DNA from: CAYSPT01 sp964432985
GTDB lineage: Bacteria > Muiribacteriota > CAYSPT01
NCBI GenBank assembly: GCA_964432985.1
Contig: CAYSPT010000004.1
Span: forward strand, 1-64,000
Length of the DNA: 64,000 nucleotides
Direction: 5' to 3'
Part shown: one piece after another, positions 9,423 through 17,433 of the stretch
Numbering within the stretch: the first letter of the stretch is position 1
Layout: each line of letters begins with the position of its first letter
Translations under genes and position numbers: made by a program
The notes under the pieces: model-generated
Told to the model about the DNA's origin: nothing
The model's input: the letters and a program-made list of their open reading frames with translations, nothing else
The model's database searches: none

Positions 9423-9755
9423 TTATTGGGTTCCTTTTGGGTCCTCAGAAGTAGTTTCTACTGCATCACTACGAAATCCTATATTCTTGGGTTCATCATC
9501 TTTAATTTTAATTTCCCCATGGTTAGATTCAAAAGTTTCGATGCTGCGTTTCAGATTATTGAAGAAATATTTTGCATTGCGTGGATGCATGATGACACGC
9601 GATACTACTTTCCCCTTCGTGCTCTGGGGAATGACCCTGGCAAAATCAAGAATAAATTCGGTTTCCGAATAACTGATGCCCTGAATATTACTGTAAACGC
9701 CGGTAGCAATAGTATGATCGATGGCAAGATCGAACGTAACTGGTTTACGAGTCAT
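9423..9755 (-). CDS. DUF3467 domain protein
   Basis: A 110-residue protein matching the DUF3467 pattern: YSNIQGISYSETEFILDF, then VVSRVIMHPRNAKYFFNNL and a Phe-Glu...GEI ending. Family members are small cytosolic proteins, some of which are encoded near secretion or gas-vesicle-like loci; no biochemical role is established that I know of. The start ATG 9755 has GAAAGG 8 nt upstream. The C-terminal 25 residues are acidic and probably disordered. It is the first gene of the minus-strand signalling block, just upstream of the coiled-coil gene. Confidence 0.85.
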   Translation of the reverse strand: MTRKPVTFDLAIDHTIATGVYSNIQGISYSETEFILDFARVIPQSTKGKVVSRVIMHPRNAKYFFNNLKRSIETFESNHGEIKIKDDEPKNIGFRSDAVETTSEDPKGTQ

Positions 9756-9891
9756 AAAATCAACCTTTCACAAGGGCCCGGTAAAAGCGTCATAAGCCAG
9801 AAATAAAGACCGTTCGGGGACACTTCGCCCAGACCCGGCCAATTGTAACATGAGGAAGGTATGGTGTCAAGATAAGCTGGCGCTGAAGCGC

Positions 9892-9919
9892 AGGCTCTTC
9901 AGAGCAGGCTCTTCAGAGC
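9892..9919. repeat. Two copies of a 14-nt direct repeat
   Basis: The unit aggctcttcagagc occurs twice back to back in the 215-nt space between the DUF3467 gene and the pseudopilin gene ending at 9971. Nothing else is recognisable in that space. Confidence 0.75.
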
Positions 9920-9970
9920 GGGCGTGCGTTGCAGATTTACCAGTTAACGTTTATTACATGCCTATGCTAA

Positions 9971-11209
9971 TTACCAGCTAATGCTGTTGACGGTGCCACT
10001 GGAGAGGCTGAATACCATGATCGACGCGAGGAAACGGGTGTTGATCAAGCTCTGGTTCCAGTCGATGGACCAGATATAGACATCCTTTCCCGTGACCATG
10101 GCAATCAGGTTACCGTCGGGGGACCAGGCAAACGATTTAACAAGTAGCTGGGAATTGGAAAACACCTCAACGGCGCTTTCCTGCCCCCCTACCGGCACTT
10201 TGTAAATATTGCCGCCAGAGACAAAACCCACCATTTGCCCGGCGGGATGCCAGGCAGGTGATGTACATATCCTGTCATCTACCAGCACTCTCACATCAGT
10301 CACCGGATGCTTGGCCCGGCTGTTGGTTACCGCCAGATGCCCGCTCGCATCAATAAAAGCGATCAAGTCGGTGTGAGGAGACCAGACAGGAGCCGTACCC
10401 TGAATAGGGTTACCCTCGGCTCCGAGCAAAGACGTTCGTCCTTCGATCAACGAATAGACGTGGAGTGATGCCTTGCCCTGGTGACTTTCTACCAGTACCA
10501 GGCTGTCACCGTCAGGTGACGGTGATGGGTAATCTCCGGTAAGATTAAGTTCTTGTCCGGTATCCCAGGAGGCCGATTTAAGAATTCTCCGTTCCCCTCC
10601 CAGAGTCTCGATGACAATTCCCGCGCCATCCGTTGTATTCGTTTGATACACAACAGAATATCCGCGCTTGAACCACCGGGGAATATTTCCTTTACCAAAA
10701 TTAGCTGACATACCGGTATCTTTCGAGCTCGCCGAGCCGCGGATCGCTTGTTGCACGATGACATTTTGTCCCGCCTGTAATACCAGGCTTCCCGGATTGC
10801 GGTACAGCTGCCTGATCGTGTTCTCTGTAGTCGGGGGAGCTTCAATCTCTCCCGGCTGCAGCCGCTGGGGAGTTGACATCCCGGAGGAGTAATCTTTCAA
10901 GGGAACGAAGCAATACACATAGTAACGGTCGATCCAGTACTTGTGTCCCCACGGCGTATCGGGTACCTCCAGCGCCATCTCGGTCTGCAGCTGGCTGAGA
11001 CTGGTCGGATACCGGCCGCCATGCCTGATGGCATAATTGTCGAGACTGAGACTCAGGCTGTTCATGTCCTGCCGTGCCTTAACCATTCGTGCTTCAGGCG
11101 TCAGACCGGAATATTGGGTGATGGCGAACCCGACCAGAATTGAAATGACCGTAATGACAATCATTATTTCAACCAGGGTAAAGCCGCGTGTTTTGCCTCT
11201 ATAGTTCAA
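9971..11209 (-). CDS. Pseudopilin (GspG-like) fused to a TolB-type beta-propeller
   Basis: 412 residues. The N-terminus is a class III prepilin leader (KTRG then FTLVEIMIVITVISIL), with the Glu at +5 retained, followed by the GspG-like core (ARQDMNSLSLSLDNYA, GRYPTSLSQL, PDTPWGHKYW). From about residue 190 the chain becomes a WD40-like/PD40 propeller with repeated SPDG, WSPHTDL, AWHPAG and AWSPDGNLIA blades. GspG proteins usually end near 140 residues, so the propeller is an added domain that would decorate a pseudopilus. Translation probably starts at TTG 11209, with AGGAAA 7 nt before it. It lies 11 nt after a second gene of the same design, so the two are co-transcribed. Confidence 0.88.
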   Translation of the reverse strand: MNYRGKTRGFTLVEIMIVITVISILVGFAITQYSGLTPEARMVKARQDMNSLSLSLDNYAIRHGGRYPTSLSQLQTEMALEVPDTPWGHKYWIDRYYVYCFVPLKDYSSGMSTPQRLQPGEIEAPPTTENTIRQLYRNPGSLVLQAGQNVIVQQAIRGSASSKDTGMSANFGKGNIPRWFKRGYSVVYQTNTTDGAGIVIETLGGERRILKSASWDTGQELNLTGDYPSPSPDGDSLVLVESHQGKASLHVYSLIEGRTSLLGAEGNPIQGTAPVWSPHTDLIAFIDASGHLAVTNSRAKHPVTDVRVLVDDRICTSPAWHPAGQMVGFVSGGNIYKVPVGGQESAVEVFSNSQLLVKSFAWSPDGNLIAMVTGKDVYIWSIDWNQSLINTRFLASIMVFSLSSGTVNSISW

Positions 11210-11220
11210 CGTTACGTTTC

Positions 11221-12447
11221 CTATTCCGCCCAGACTATCGTCTCAACATCCCCCACAACGATACCATCTTCCATACCTCCGGCACTTAAATAGTGAATCT
11301 GGTAAGTGCTGGTCGGACGTTCCACATCAAATACAACAATCGAATTATCCCGCCGTACGGCTGCCAGGAGATTCCCGTCGGGGGACCAGGCCGGCTGGTA
11401 TACTTTTTCAGAATACTTGTCCGTAAATTTTTCAGGGCCCCGGTTTGCTTTCGTAACAAGCGGATTCGCGGGATTTACTCCTTTTATAGCACTCCACCCC
11501 AGTATCCATATGTCACCGCTGTTTTCAAACGCAATCTGCGAACCGTCGGGGGACCAGGCAGGATCACTTCCGCCGGCTCCCGAAAGCTGCCAGCGCTTCA
11601 ACCGGCCGGAGGGTTCCTGGATAATGTGGACCTGGTTATTCCCCACACACGCCAGGACATCGCTGGTTGGAGACCAGGTAGGGGAGTCAAACCCTTTCGT
11701 GTCCGGGATAAGTATTTCCGTGCCTTTCAGCCCGGCTGTAACATAGATTCCCTCCGAGGCTACATACGCCAGATATGTCCCGGACCGGTTTATTGCAGGT
11801 GACGATCCCCTGAGATCCAGGGAATTGAACATGGACTCAGTCGGTGCACCGCTGAACGTAAACACTTCTTTTATCGTACCGGGTGAGCCCGTAGCATAGA
11901 GAAGCCGGCTGCCTTGTTCGCGCCAGGAAGGACAGTCCGGTGAATTATCCTGCAACGGTACCCTGGCGGGAGGGTCAGTGTCTGGCATGGGTTTCAAGGT
12001 GTACAGTCCCTTGCCTTGCCTGCCGTACCCTTTGGAAGAAGAAATCAGCATCAGACCGGGATTCCTGAAAGCCGCCCGGAGCACTCTTTTTTGCTTGGCG
12101 GAGGTTTCAGCTGCAGGAACAATGCAAAAGATGAAATAGCTGTCCATCTGGTACATATCTCCCCAGGGAGTCGTGGGAGGCACATTCTTGATGATCCCTC
12201 TCAAGTCCAGAATAGACCGGGGATATACTCCCTGGTTTATGACCGAGTATTTCCTGACGGCTTCCTTGAGAGCATCGAGGTCCTGACGGGCTTTCACTAT
12301 TTTTGCATCACTGGTGACATCCATGTAGTGCGGTATGGCAAAACTTACCAGTATCCCCAGAATCGTGATAACTATAAACAGTTCGATGAGTGAAAAGCCG
12401 CGTCTGATATAGAAATCGATCAAAACTTCATCCAACCTGCCTTCCAT
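11221..12447 (-). CDS. Second pseudopilin-beta-propeller fusion
   Basis: 408 residues with the same architecture as the downstream gene but clearly diverged. The leader is YIRRG then FSLIELFIVITILGIL, the GspG-like core has KARQDLDALKEAVRKYS and PTTPWGDMYQMDSYF, and the propeller from about residue 165 has blades with WSPTSDVLA, AWSPDGSQIAFE and AWSPDGNLLAAV. The prepilin peptidase site and Glu+5 are intact. No secretion ATPase, secretin or prepilin peptidase gene lies in this window, so the assembly machinery must be elsewhere. It starts at ATG 12447; the 195 nt upstream separate it from a divergent gene. Confidence 0.88.
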   Translation of the reverse strand: MEGRLDEVLIDFYIRRGFSLIELFIVITILGILVSFAIPHYMDVTSDAKIVKARQDLDALKEAVRKYSVINQGVYPRSILDLRGIIKNVPPTTPWGDMYQMDSYFIFCIVPAAETSAKQKRVLRAAFRNPGLMLISSSKGYGRQGKGLYTLKPMPDTDPPARVPLQDNSPDCPSWREQGSRLLYATGSPGTIKEVFTFSGAPTESMFNSLDLRGSSPAINRSGTYLAYVASEGIYVTAGLKGTEILIPDTKGFDSPTWSPTSDVLACVGNNQVHIIQEPSGRLKRWQLSGAGGSDPAWSPDGSQIAFENSGDIWILGWSAIKGVNPANPLVTKANRGPEKFTDKYSEKVYQPAWSPDGNLLAAVRRDNSIVVFDVERPTSTYQIHYLSAGGMEDGIVVGDVETIVWAE

Positions 12448-12514
12448 CTAAAGTCTATCACATGCACGTTAAGCGCGCAAACGCGACGCGTAAACGCATT
12501 GATCTCAGTGTTGG

Positions 12515-12543
12515 TTGTCCGCAGAATACCGCTCCTGTATAAT
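12515..12543 (+). promoter_or_regulatory. Sigma-70-type promoter for the 12643 operon
   Basis: TTGTCC (12515-12520) and TATAAT (12538-12543) are separated by 17 nt on the plus strand, about 100 nt before the start codon at 12643. The -10 box is consensus; the -35 box matches in part. Confidence 0.6.
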
Positions 12544-12642
12544 ACCATTTACGCACAAACGTAAGCGGGCGATTTTCCATCGTTATCCGACCGTGCTGAC
12601 AAAGCAGCAAATGAGGAAGAGTTTGGAAGGAGATTTAAGCGT

Positions 12643-13572
12643 ATGCTCTGCATCAATGCCAACAGGGCCCGCGGGAACTCATTGGTGAAGTTTATATTAC
12701 TGGTGCTGATTGTGGGCGGCGGGTATTACGGTTATATGTACTATGAGAAGTACAAACAGAAGCAGGAAGAGAATAAGCAAACCGCTTTGAAGGACATGGA
12801 ACTGATCATGACCGTTGTGGACAAGTTTGCCGAAGATATGGGCCGGTACCCGAAAAGCATGGAGGACCTGAGTCGCGGGCAGTACTCCGAAGAACTGCCG
12901 CAGCCGATGAAAACCCCCTGGAATGGCGATTATTTCATCCGGGACGGATTTATCGAATGCTTTATCGACAACCTGCAAGCCCAGCCGCTGACACGCAAGT
13001 TTCAGGGTGATCTCAAGTGGAACGTAGCTTATGTAGCAGAAGGTCTACCCACGGAGAGCCAGCCTCGCTGGAAAAAGTACGGCGGCGCAAAGTTTTCCGT
13101 GAAAGACGATTTTCTTTTAATCGAAGACCGGAGCCGTTCGGAGTATGTGTCATTCTGGATGCTGGAACCGCATTGGCAGCCCCGGTCACATAAAGGATAC
13201 ACCATAGAAACTGAGCTCAAGACCAGCCCTCATAATGACTCAGACATATCCATCCGGATCATGGACGGGCGCTATCATTCAACGGTGTCATTCTACCCGA
13301 ATTACATCTCGTTCTGCCGGGGTGACGACAACGAGAAAAGACGTATTAATTTTAACACCTATCAAAATTTTCACACGTATAGAATAAATGTTAGCAACAA
13401 TGATATGAAGCTCTTTATCGATGGTGCGGAACGCGAAGATGTCAAAGGATTCCATTCCCGGGGGACATCGAAAAGGATGATCGGTTTCGGCGCCGACGTT
13501 AAAGGAAACGGAAAAGCGACCGGATTTGTTAAGTACCTCAATTTCTGTCTGGAAGGGACATTCAGACCTTGA
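12643..13572 (+). CDS. Pseudopilin-like membrane protein with jelly-roll-like C-terminal domain
   Basis: 309 residues. ATG 12643 has GGAAGGAG upstream. A single N-terminal membrane helix (about 13-32) is followed by a GspG-like core (ELIMTVVDKFAEDMGRYPKS, then PMKTPWNGDYF). The leader resembles a prepilin (RARG then NSLVKF) but the conserved Glu at +5 is Lys, so it may not be processed or may be a specialised subunit. Residues 150-309 are beta-rich with a pattern typical of concanavalin A/LamG-like folds (YTIETELKTS, ISIRIMDGRYHSTVSFYP, LFIDGAERED, VKYLNFCLEG). It overlaps the next gene by 4 nt, giving translational coupling with the transglutaminase-like protein. Confidence 0.75.
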   Translation: MLCINANRARGNSLVKFILLVLIVGGGYYGYMYYEKYKQKQEENKQTALKDMELIMTVVDKFAEDMGRYPKSMEDLSRGQYSEELPQPMKTPWNGDYFIRDGFIECFIDNLQAQPLTRKFQGDLKWNVAYVAEGLPTESQPRWKKYGGAKFSVKDDFLLIEDRSRSEYVSFWMLEPHWQPRSHKGYTIETELKTSPHNDSDISIRIMDGRYHSTVSFYPNYISFCRGDDNEKRRINFNTYQNFHTYRINVSNNDMKLFIDGAEREDVKGFHSRGTSKRMIGFGADVKGNGKATGFVKYLNFCLEGTFRP

Positions 13573-15905
13573 ACACACTGCATATGTCAGTCGTACGAAG
13601 GACACCGGGTATCACCGTTTGCCTGTTCCTAATCTTTCTGATTCCCTGTCACACTCTGGGAGCCGAAGTTTTGAAAGACCAGGGAGAATCCGGAATAGAT
13701 ACTACCGCCCCGGCCACGAAACTCCGCCAGGGGGCTTCACCCTCGGTTAAGACCAGTTATTTCCTCCTGCGCAAAGAAGGAGAGGTTTACGGTTTTTCGA
13801 GTCTAACCAGGATACAGAGGGAAGAAAACATAGTACAAAACCACCTGGAATCGGTCATCCTCTTTTCATGCCTGGGTGATGACCCCGACTCCCACTACAT
13901 CGCCAACGAGTTGTATTCCTCCATTGAAGACCGTCCTCTCACCTACGAAGTCATGGTCAATTACGGAAACCGCTCGAAAAACCTGGTTTGTTCGTTTCCC
14001 AAAGAGGGAGAAGCCCACGTCAGCGGCCAGTCCAGGGAAGCGAAAAGAAAAAAGGTCCTCCACATTCCCAAGAAGTTCATTATCTTTGATAATAACCTGT
14101 TCGGGCAGTTCGAGTTGATTTTCGATCGCTTGCCGACACGAATAGGGGATTTTAGTATCCCTGTTTTCGTACCTCAGATAGCCAATATGCGACGGTTTAC
14201 AGCTCAGTTTGCAGGAGAACGTAATATTTCTATAATGGGAAAGAGAGAGCGTGCCGCTCTTTATTTCTGCCGATTGGCCCCGCTCATATTCAAAGTGTGG
14301 GTTGCCGCCGACGGACGGCTCCTGAGAGTGGAAATTCCTTTTATGGATGTGTTGGTCGAACGGGTTGACAGGGATTTCGTCCGGGCTTTCCAAACCTGTA
14401 ATGTTCCTGGAATAAACCGGGGAGCAGCACACGCGACGCTTCTCTTCCCGGTACGATTTGAATCGGCCACAGTGGCCGTCAAGCTTTCCGCAGCCTCCAT
14501 CTCTTTTCCCAAACGGCTACTTAATCGTCCCGGCCAAATGTTTTCAGGAAATGTTTCCCACACTTCACTGGAAGGAATTTTCCAATTAACCAGTGTTTCC
14601 GGAACCGGTGATACCACGCATAAAGCGAATACGGCCGCCTCAGTCGGCACCGAAGTGGCGCTGCCAGTGCACCTGGCAGCACAGCCAGGTATCGAATCGG
14701 ATAGTCCCGAGATAATCGATACAGCCGGAGCTATCATCTCCGAAGATGAAAACAGTGATCACAGGGCCAGTTCCATCACCCGGTGGGTTTCGGACAATAT
14801 ACAATGGGAGCAGGGACCCGAACAGGCTTTACGGACACTTCACCGCCGCCGAGGTCCATCGCGAGGGTTTGCCAATTTGACGGTGGCTCTGCTCAGAGCG
14901 GCCGGGATTCCAGCCAGACTGTCACACGGTCTGGCATACTTTCCCAATGAAACCGGATTTTTTTGCTGGCACACCTGGGTGGAGTACTTCAGCTCAGACA
15001 GCCGGTGGCACGCCTGTGATCCGTTTTTTGATGAGTTTGGGGGAGTGGACCGTCTGCATATCACGATTCCACCGGTGGAAGACTTGCAGGGAATTACCGC
15101 CGAGATTCTCAATCTAACCCCGCACCCGGTCGGTGACGACCCCCGCCCGATACCTCAACGTGCGTTCACCCCTCCGCCGTCCGAATCAACGTATTACGCC
15201 ATGAAGGTCGGTGATGTTATGTACGGGTATCTGCACTCCGAGCTGACAGAAGACACCGAAACAGCACTTCCTCCCGGGGCGACACAGTACTTGTCGCACA
15301 TTTTTGTCGATTCCAAAGAATTGGGATACGACAACATGGTCCAGAAAAACAACTCCATAATCCTGGATGCAAACGGGACCATTTTGGCCTATCGCAGCGC
15401 TGGACGTTACATCTCCAAAATGGGTGTCCTGGACGATTTCTTCGACTGCCGTATCCGCTCCGGATTCGTCGAGCACGTGAACTACACCCGCCCCGAGGAC
15501 AAAAGCAAAAAAATTGAAAGTATCGATGACCTGGTGCCGGTAACCAAACAGATACCCTGTTTCGGTGCGCCGTTCATATATGGGGAAGACATGGTTGACC
15601 AATGGACACTACTGTTCAGAAAAACCGATTTATCAAAGCTCACCTGGGCGGAAATCCCCATATACATTCCGGAAATAAAGAAAGTGTTGGTCTTCGATAT
15701 TTTTGGGAAAGACCAGGAAACCATTGAAGACACAGAATGCAAGATCGTCGAAATTCCCCTGATCGATCTGAAGCTGTGGGTATCATTCGAAGGAAGTGTA
15801 CTGAGAGCCGAGATTAAAAGTCAGCGTGCCATCATTACCAAAGCAGGTCCGGAGGTGCTGGAAATAAAAGCCGACGAGTCAAGCCTCGGGCCGATTCCGG
15901 AATAA
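13569..15905 (+). CDS. Secreted transglutaminase-fold protein lacking the catalytic Cys
   Basis: 778 residues with a signal peptide (VCLFLIFLIPCHTLGAE). A transglutaminase-like core lies at about 410-490: ALLRAAGIPARLSHGLAY, then WHTWVEYF, then HACDPFFDEFGG. The His and Asp of the triad are present, but the position normally held by Cys (G-x-C) reads GPSRGFANL, so the nucleophile is Ser. The regions before and after the core resemble each other (YFLLRKEGEVYGF against YYAMKVGDVMYGY; both end in a LKVWV/LKLWV-type strand followed by LLRVEI/VLRAEI), an internal duplication. The frame starts at TTG 13569, overlapping the stop of the previous gene with GGAAGGG 10 nt before; ATG 13584 is an alternative. 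It may be a non-catalytic binding protein. Confidence 0.78.
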   Translation: MNTLHMSVVRRTPGITVCLFLIFLIPCHTLGAEVLKDQGESGIDTTAPATKLRQGASPSVKTSYFLLRKEGEVYGFSSLTRIQREENIVQNHLESVILFSCLGDDPDSHYIANELYSSIEDRPLTYEVMVNYGNRSKNLVCSFPKEGEAHVSGQSREAKRKKVLHIPKKFIIFDNNLFGQFELIFDRLPTRIGDFSIPVFVPQIANMRRFTAQFAGERNISIMGKRERAALYFCRLAPLIFKVWVAADGRLLRVEIPFMDVLVERVDRDFVRAFQTCNVPGINRGAAHATLLFPVRFESATVAVKLSAASISFPKRLLNRPGQMFSGNVSHTSLEGIFQLTSVSGTGDTTHKANTAASVGTEVALPVHLAAQPGIESDSPEIIDTAGAIISEDENSDHRASSITRWVSDNIQWEQGPEQALRTLHRRRGPSRGFANLTVALLRAAGIPARLSHGLAYFPNETGFFCWHTWVEYFSSDSRWHACDPFFDEFGGVDRLHITIPPVEDLQGITAEILNLTPHPVGDDPRPIPQRAFTPPPSESTYYAMKVGDVMYGYLHSELTEDTETALPPGATQYLSHIFVDSKELGYDNMVQKNNSIILDANGTILAYRSAGRYISKMGVLDDFFDCRIRSGFVEHVNYTRPEDKSKKIESIDDLVPVTKQIPCFGAPFIYGEDMVDQWTLLFRKTDLSKLTWAEIPIYIPEIKKVLVFDIFGKDQETIEDTECKIVEIPLIDLKLWVSFEGSVLRAEIKSQRAIITKAGPEVLEIKADESSLGPIPE

Positions 15906-15932
15906 GCGCCGTCTATCAACGGCGGGCGTGAT

Positions 15933-16070
15933 CTACCAGCGACGAGCTTTGTGGGGTTCCTGCTTCATGAGGGAAAAATCGTAGATAAGCTTTTCTGTCA
16001 AATAATATCCGCAGTTCAGGCAAAACCTGGTTTTCGATCCGTTTTTGTGACCACAGCAGGGGCAGTACAT
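15933..16070 (-). CDS. 45-residue zinc-ribbon miniprotein
   Basis: A small gene with an excellent ribosome site, GGGAGGTGAT, 6 nt before ATG 16070. The product begins MYCPCCGHKNGSKTRFCLNC and ends KARRW. Two CxxC pairs spaced by 11 residues (CPCC and CLNC) form a typical short zinc ribbon, followed by about 20 residues with a basic end. It lies downstream of the sigma factor gene and its 14-nt repeat array, in the same direction. A role in nucleic-acid or protein binding is possible but not shown. Confidence 0.72.
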   Translation of the reverse strand: MYCPCCGHKNGSKTRFCLNCGYYLTEKLIYDFSLMKQEPHKARRW

Positions 16071-16140
16071 GTGGTCATCACCTCCCATTTATATGTCGAC
16101 CAAAACCAGCTGCGGCTTTAGGGAGCAGCCGCAATATTCC

Positions 16141-16230
16141 CGCTAAAGCGGGTACGCTAAAGCGGGTACGCTAAAGCGGGTGCGCTAAAGCGGGTGCGCT
16201 AAAGCGGGTGCGCTAAAGCGGGTACGCTAC
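16141..16230. repeat. 14-nt tandem repeat at the 3' end of the sigma factor gene
   Basis: Six consecutive copies of cgctaaagcgggta/g occupy 16141-16224, and a partial unit cgctac contains the sigma factor stop codon. Each unit contains the short palindrome cgctaaagcg, so the transcript could form a chain of small hairpins. Confidence 0.9.
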
Positions 16231-17285
16231 TCGATGAAATCCCTTAAACTAATAGTCCCCTTGAATTCACGAAGTTTCTTTAAAGCCCTGCTTTGAATCT
16301 GCCGTACCCGTTCCCGGGTTACCCCCATTGACCGGCCGATCTCGTCCAGCGTTTTAGGAACGCCATCCTCCAACCCGAACCTCAACTTGAGCACCAGCGA
16401 TTCTTTAGGGGAGAGATGGGACAGTATGTGGCGGATCTGCTGGGCCAGGGCGATACGGAACACGACCTCTTCGGGGAGCTCTGCGTACTCGTCGATCAGA
16501 ACGTCCCCCAGGGTTCCCTCGTCTTTCTCACCGATTTCCTTGTCGAGAGATACAGGCTCCTGCAGATGGGTCAGTATCTCTTCCACCTTTACCGCCGGAA
16601 TCCCGGTTTCTTTCTCGATCTCCCTGGCGCTGGGCTGGCGGTTGTGCTTTTGACGCAGGTCGCGGATGGCCCTGACAATTCTGTTTGCCATTTCTCCTAT
16701 ATACGATGGCAGGCGAATCGTCCGGGACTGGTTGGCGATGGCCCTGCGTATTGCCTGGGTAATCCACCAGGCGGCGTATGTGGAAAACTGGTATCCCATC
16801 CGGTAATCGAACTTGCCCACCGATTTGATCAGGCCGATATTACCTTCCTGGATCAGATCGAGAAACAGCAGTCCGCGATTGGTGAAACGTTTGGCGATGT
16901 TCACTACGAGCAGCAGATTGACTTCCACCATCTCGTCCCGGGCCTGTTTATCTCCCTGCTCGATCCGCCTGGCCAGCTCCAGGCGTTTTTCCTGAGTGGA
17001 AGAAGGCACCCTCCCCAGCTCGGAAAGGTAAAGCTGCACGAGATTCTCGGCAGCCTCCACGGGGGGAATAGGGCCTGATTTTTTGGACTCAGGAGGATGT
17101 TCCTCCACAACCTTGACGCCTTTTTTGCTCAAGGTATTGACAATATCCTGAAACCGGTCCGATTCGATCTCTTCCAGTGACAGTTGATCGAAGATTTCTT
17201 CGTATGTTACATAACCGGTGCTACGGCTCTTAGCGGAAAGCCGTTTTACGATCTGTTCGGACCAGTGGTTAGTTTCTTTACTCAT
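16227..17285 (-). CDS. rpoD: Principal-type RNA polymerase sigma-70 factor
   Basis: 352 residues. A small region 1.1-like segment (GYVTYEEIFDQLSLEEIESD) precedes region 1.2 (NLVQLYLSELGRVP), region 2 (NIAKRFTNRG, LDLIQEGNIGLIKSV, YQFSTYAAWWITQAIRRAI), region 3 and region 4 with the helix-turn-helix (TLDEIGRSMGVTRERVRQI). The C-terminus SLRDFIE matches the RDFLE ending of RpoD/SigA. The long non-conserved insert of proteobacterial RpoD is absent, so the length is like SigA. It would direct housekeeping transcription, although a group 2 paralogue cannot be excluded from one window. A TATAAT box lies 17 nt before the ATG at 17285. Confidence 0.9.
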   Translation of the reverse strand: MSKETNHWSEQIVKRLSAKSRSTGYVTYEEIFDQLSLEEIESDRFQDIVNTLSKKGVKVVEEHPPESKKSGPIPPVEAAENLVQLYLSELGRVPSSTQEKRLELARRIEQGDKQARDEMVEVNLLLVVNIAKRFTNRGLLFLDLIQEGNIGLIKSVGKFDYRMGYQFSTYAAWWITQAIRRAIANQSRTIRLPSYIGEMANRIVRAIRDLRQKHNRQPSAREIEKETGIPAVKVEEILTHLQEPVSLDKEIGEKDEGTLGDVLIDEYAELPEEVVFRIALAQQIRHILSHLSPKESLVLKLRFGLEDGVPKTLDEIGRSMGVTRERVRQIQSRALKKLREFKGTISLRDFIE

Positions 17286-17301
17286 AATTTACACCGGCCA
17301 T

Positions 17302-17307
17302 ATTATA
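17302..17307 (-). promoter_or_regulatory. Possible -10 box of the sigma factor gene
   Basis: On the minus strand the sequence TATAAT lies just upstream of ATG 17285. No convincing -35 box is seen 16-18 nt further upstream, and the leader would be only about 10 nt. Confidence 0.3.
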
Positions 17308-17330
17308 GCACACCATTCTATATAAATAAT

Positions 17331-17363
17331 CCTAATAATTCACGTAACATTCGTCGCAAGGGA
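17331..17363. repeat. Copy of a dispersed AATAATTCAC intergenic motif
   Basis: cctaataattcacgtaacat followed by tcgtcgcaagg resembles segments at 20604, 20797 and 20961. All are intergenic and share a (t/a)aattcac core followed about 10 nt later by ttcgt(g/a/c)gc(g/a)agg. Confidence 0.5.
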
Positions 17364-17365
17364 AT

Positions 17366-17398
17366 GAAAAAGGGCTGCGCCGAAGCGCAGCCCCTTTT
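17366..17398 (-). terminator. Rho-independent terminator of the glycine-zipper gene
   Basis: A 9-bp GC stem (gggctgcgc / gcgcagccc) with a TTCG loop on the minus strand is followed by a T run. It lies 40 nt after the stop of the gene at 17434. The flanking A and T runs make it potentially bidirectional. Confidence 0.88.
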
Positions 17399-17433
17399 GT
17401 TTTTCAACTCAGTCCACAGACTTTAGTCTGCAG

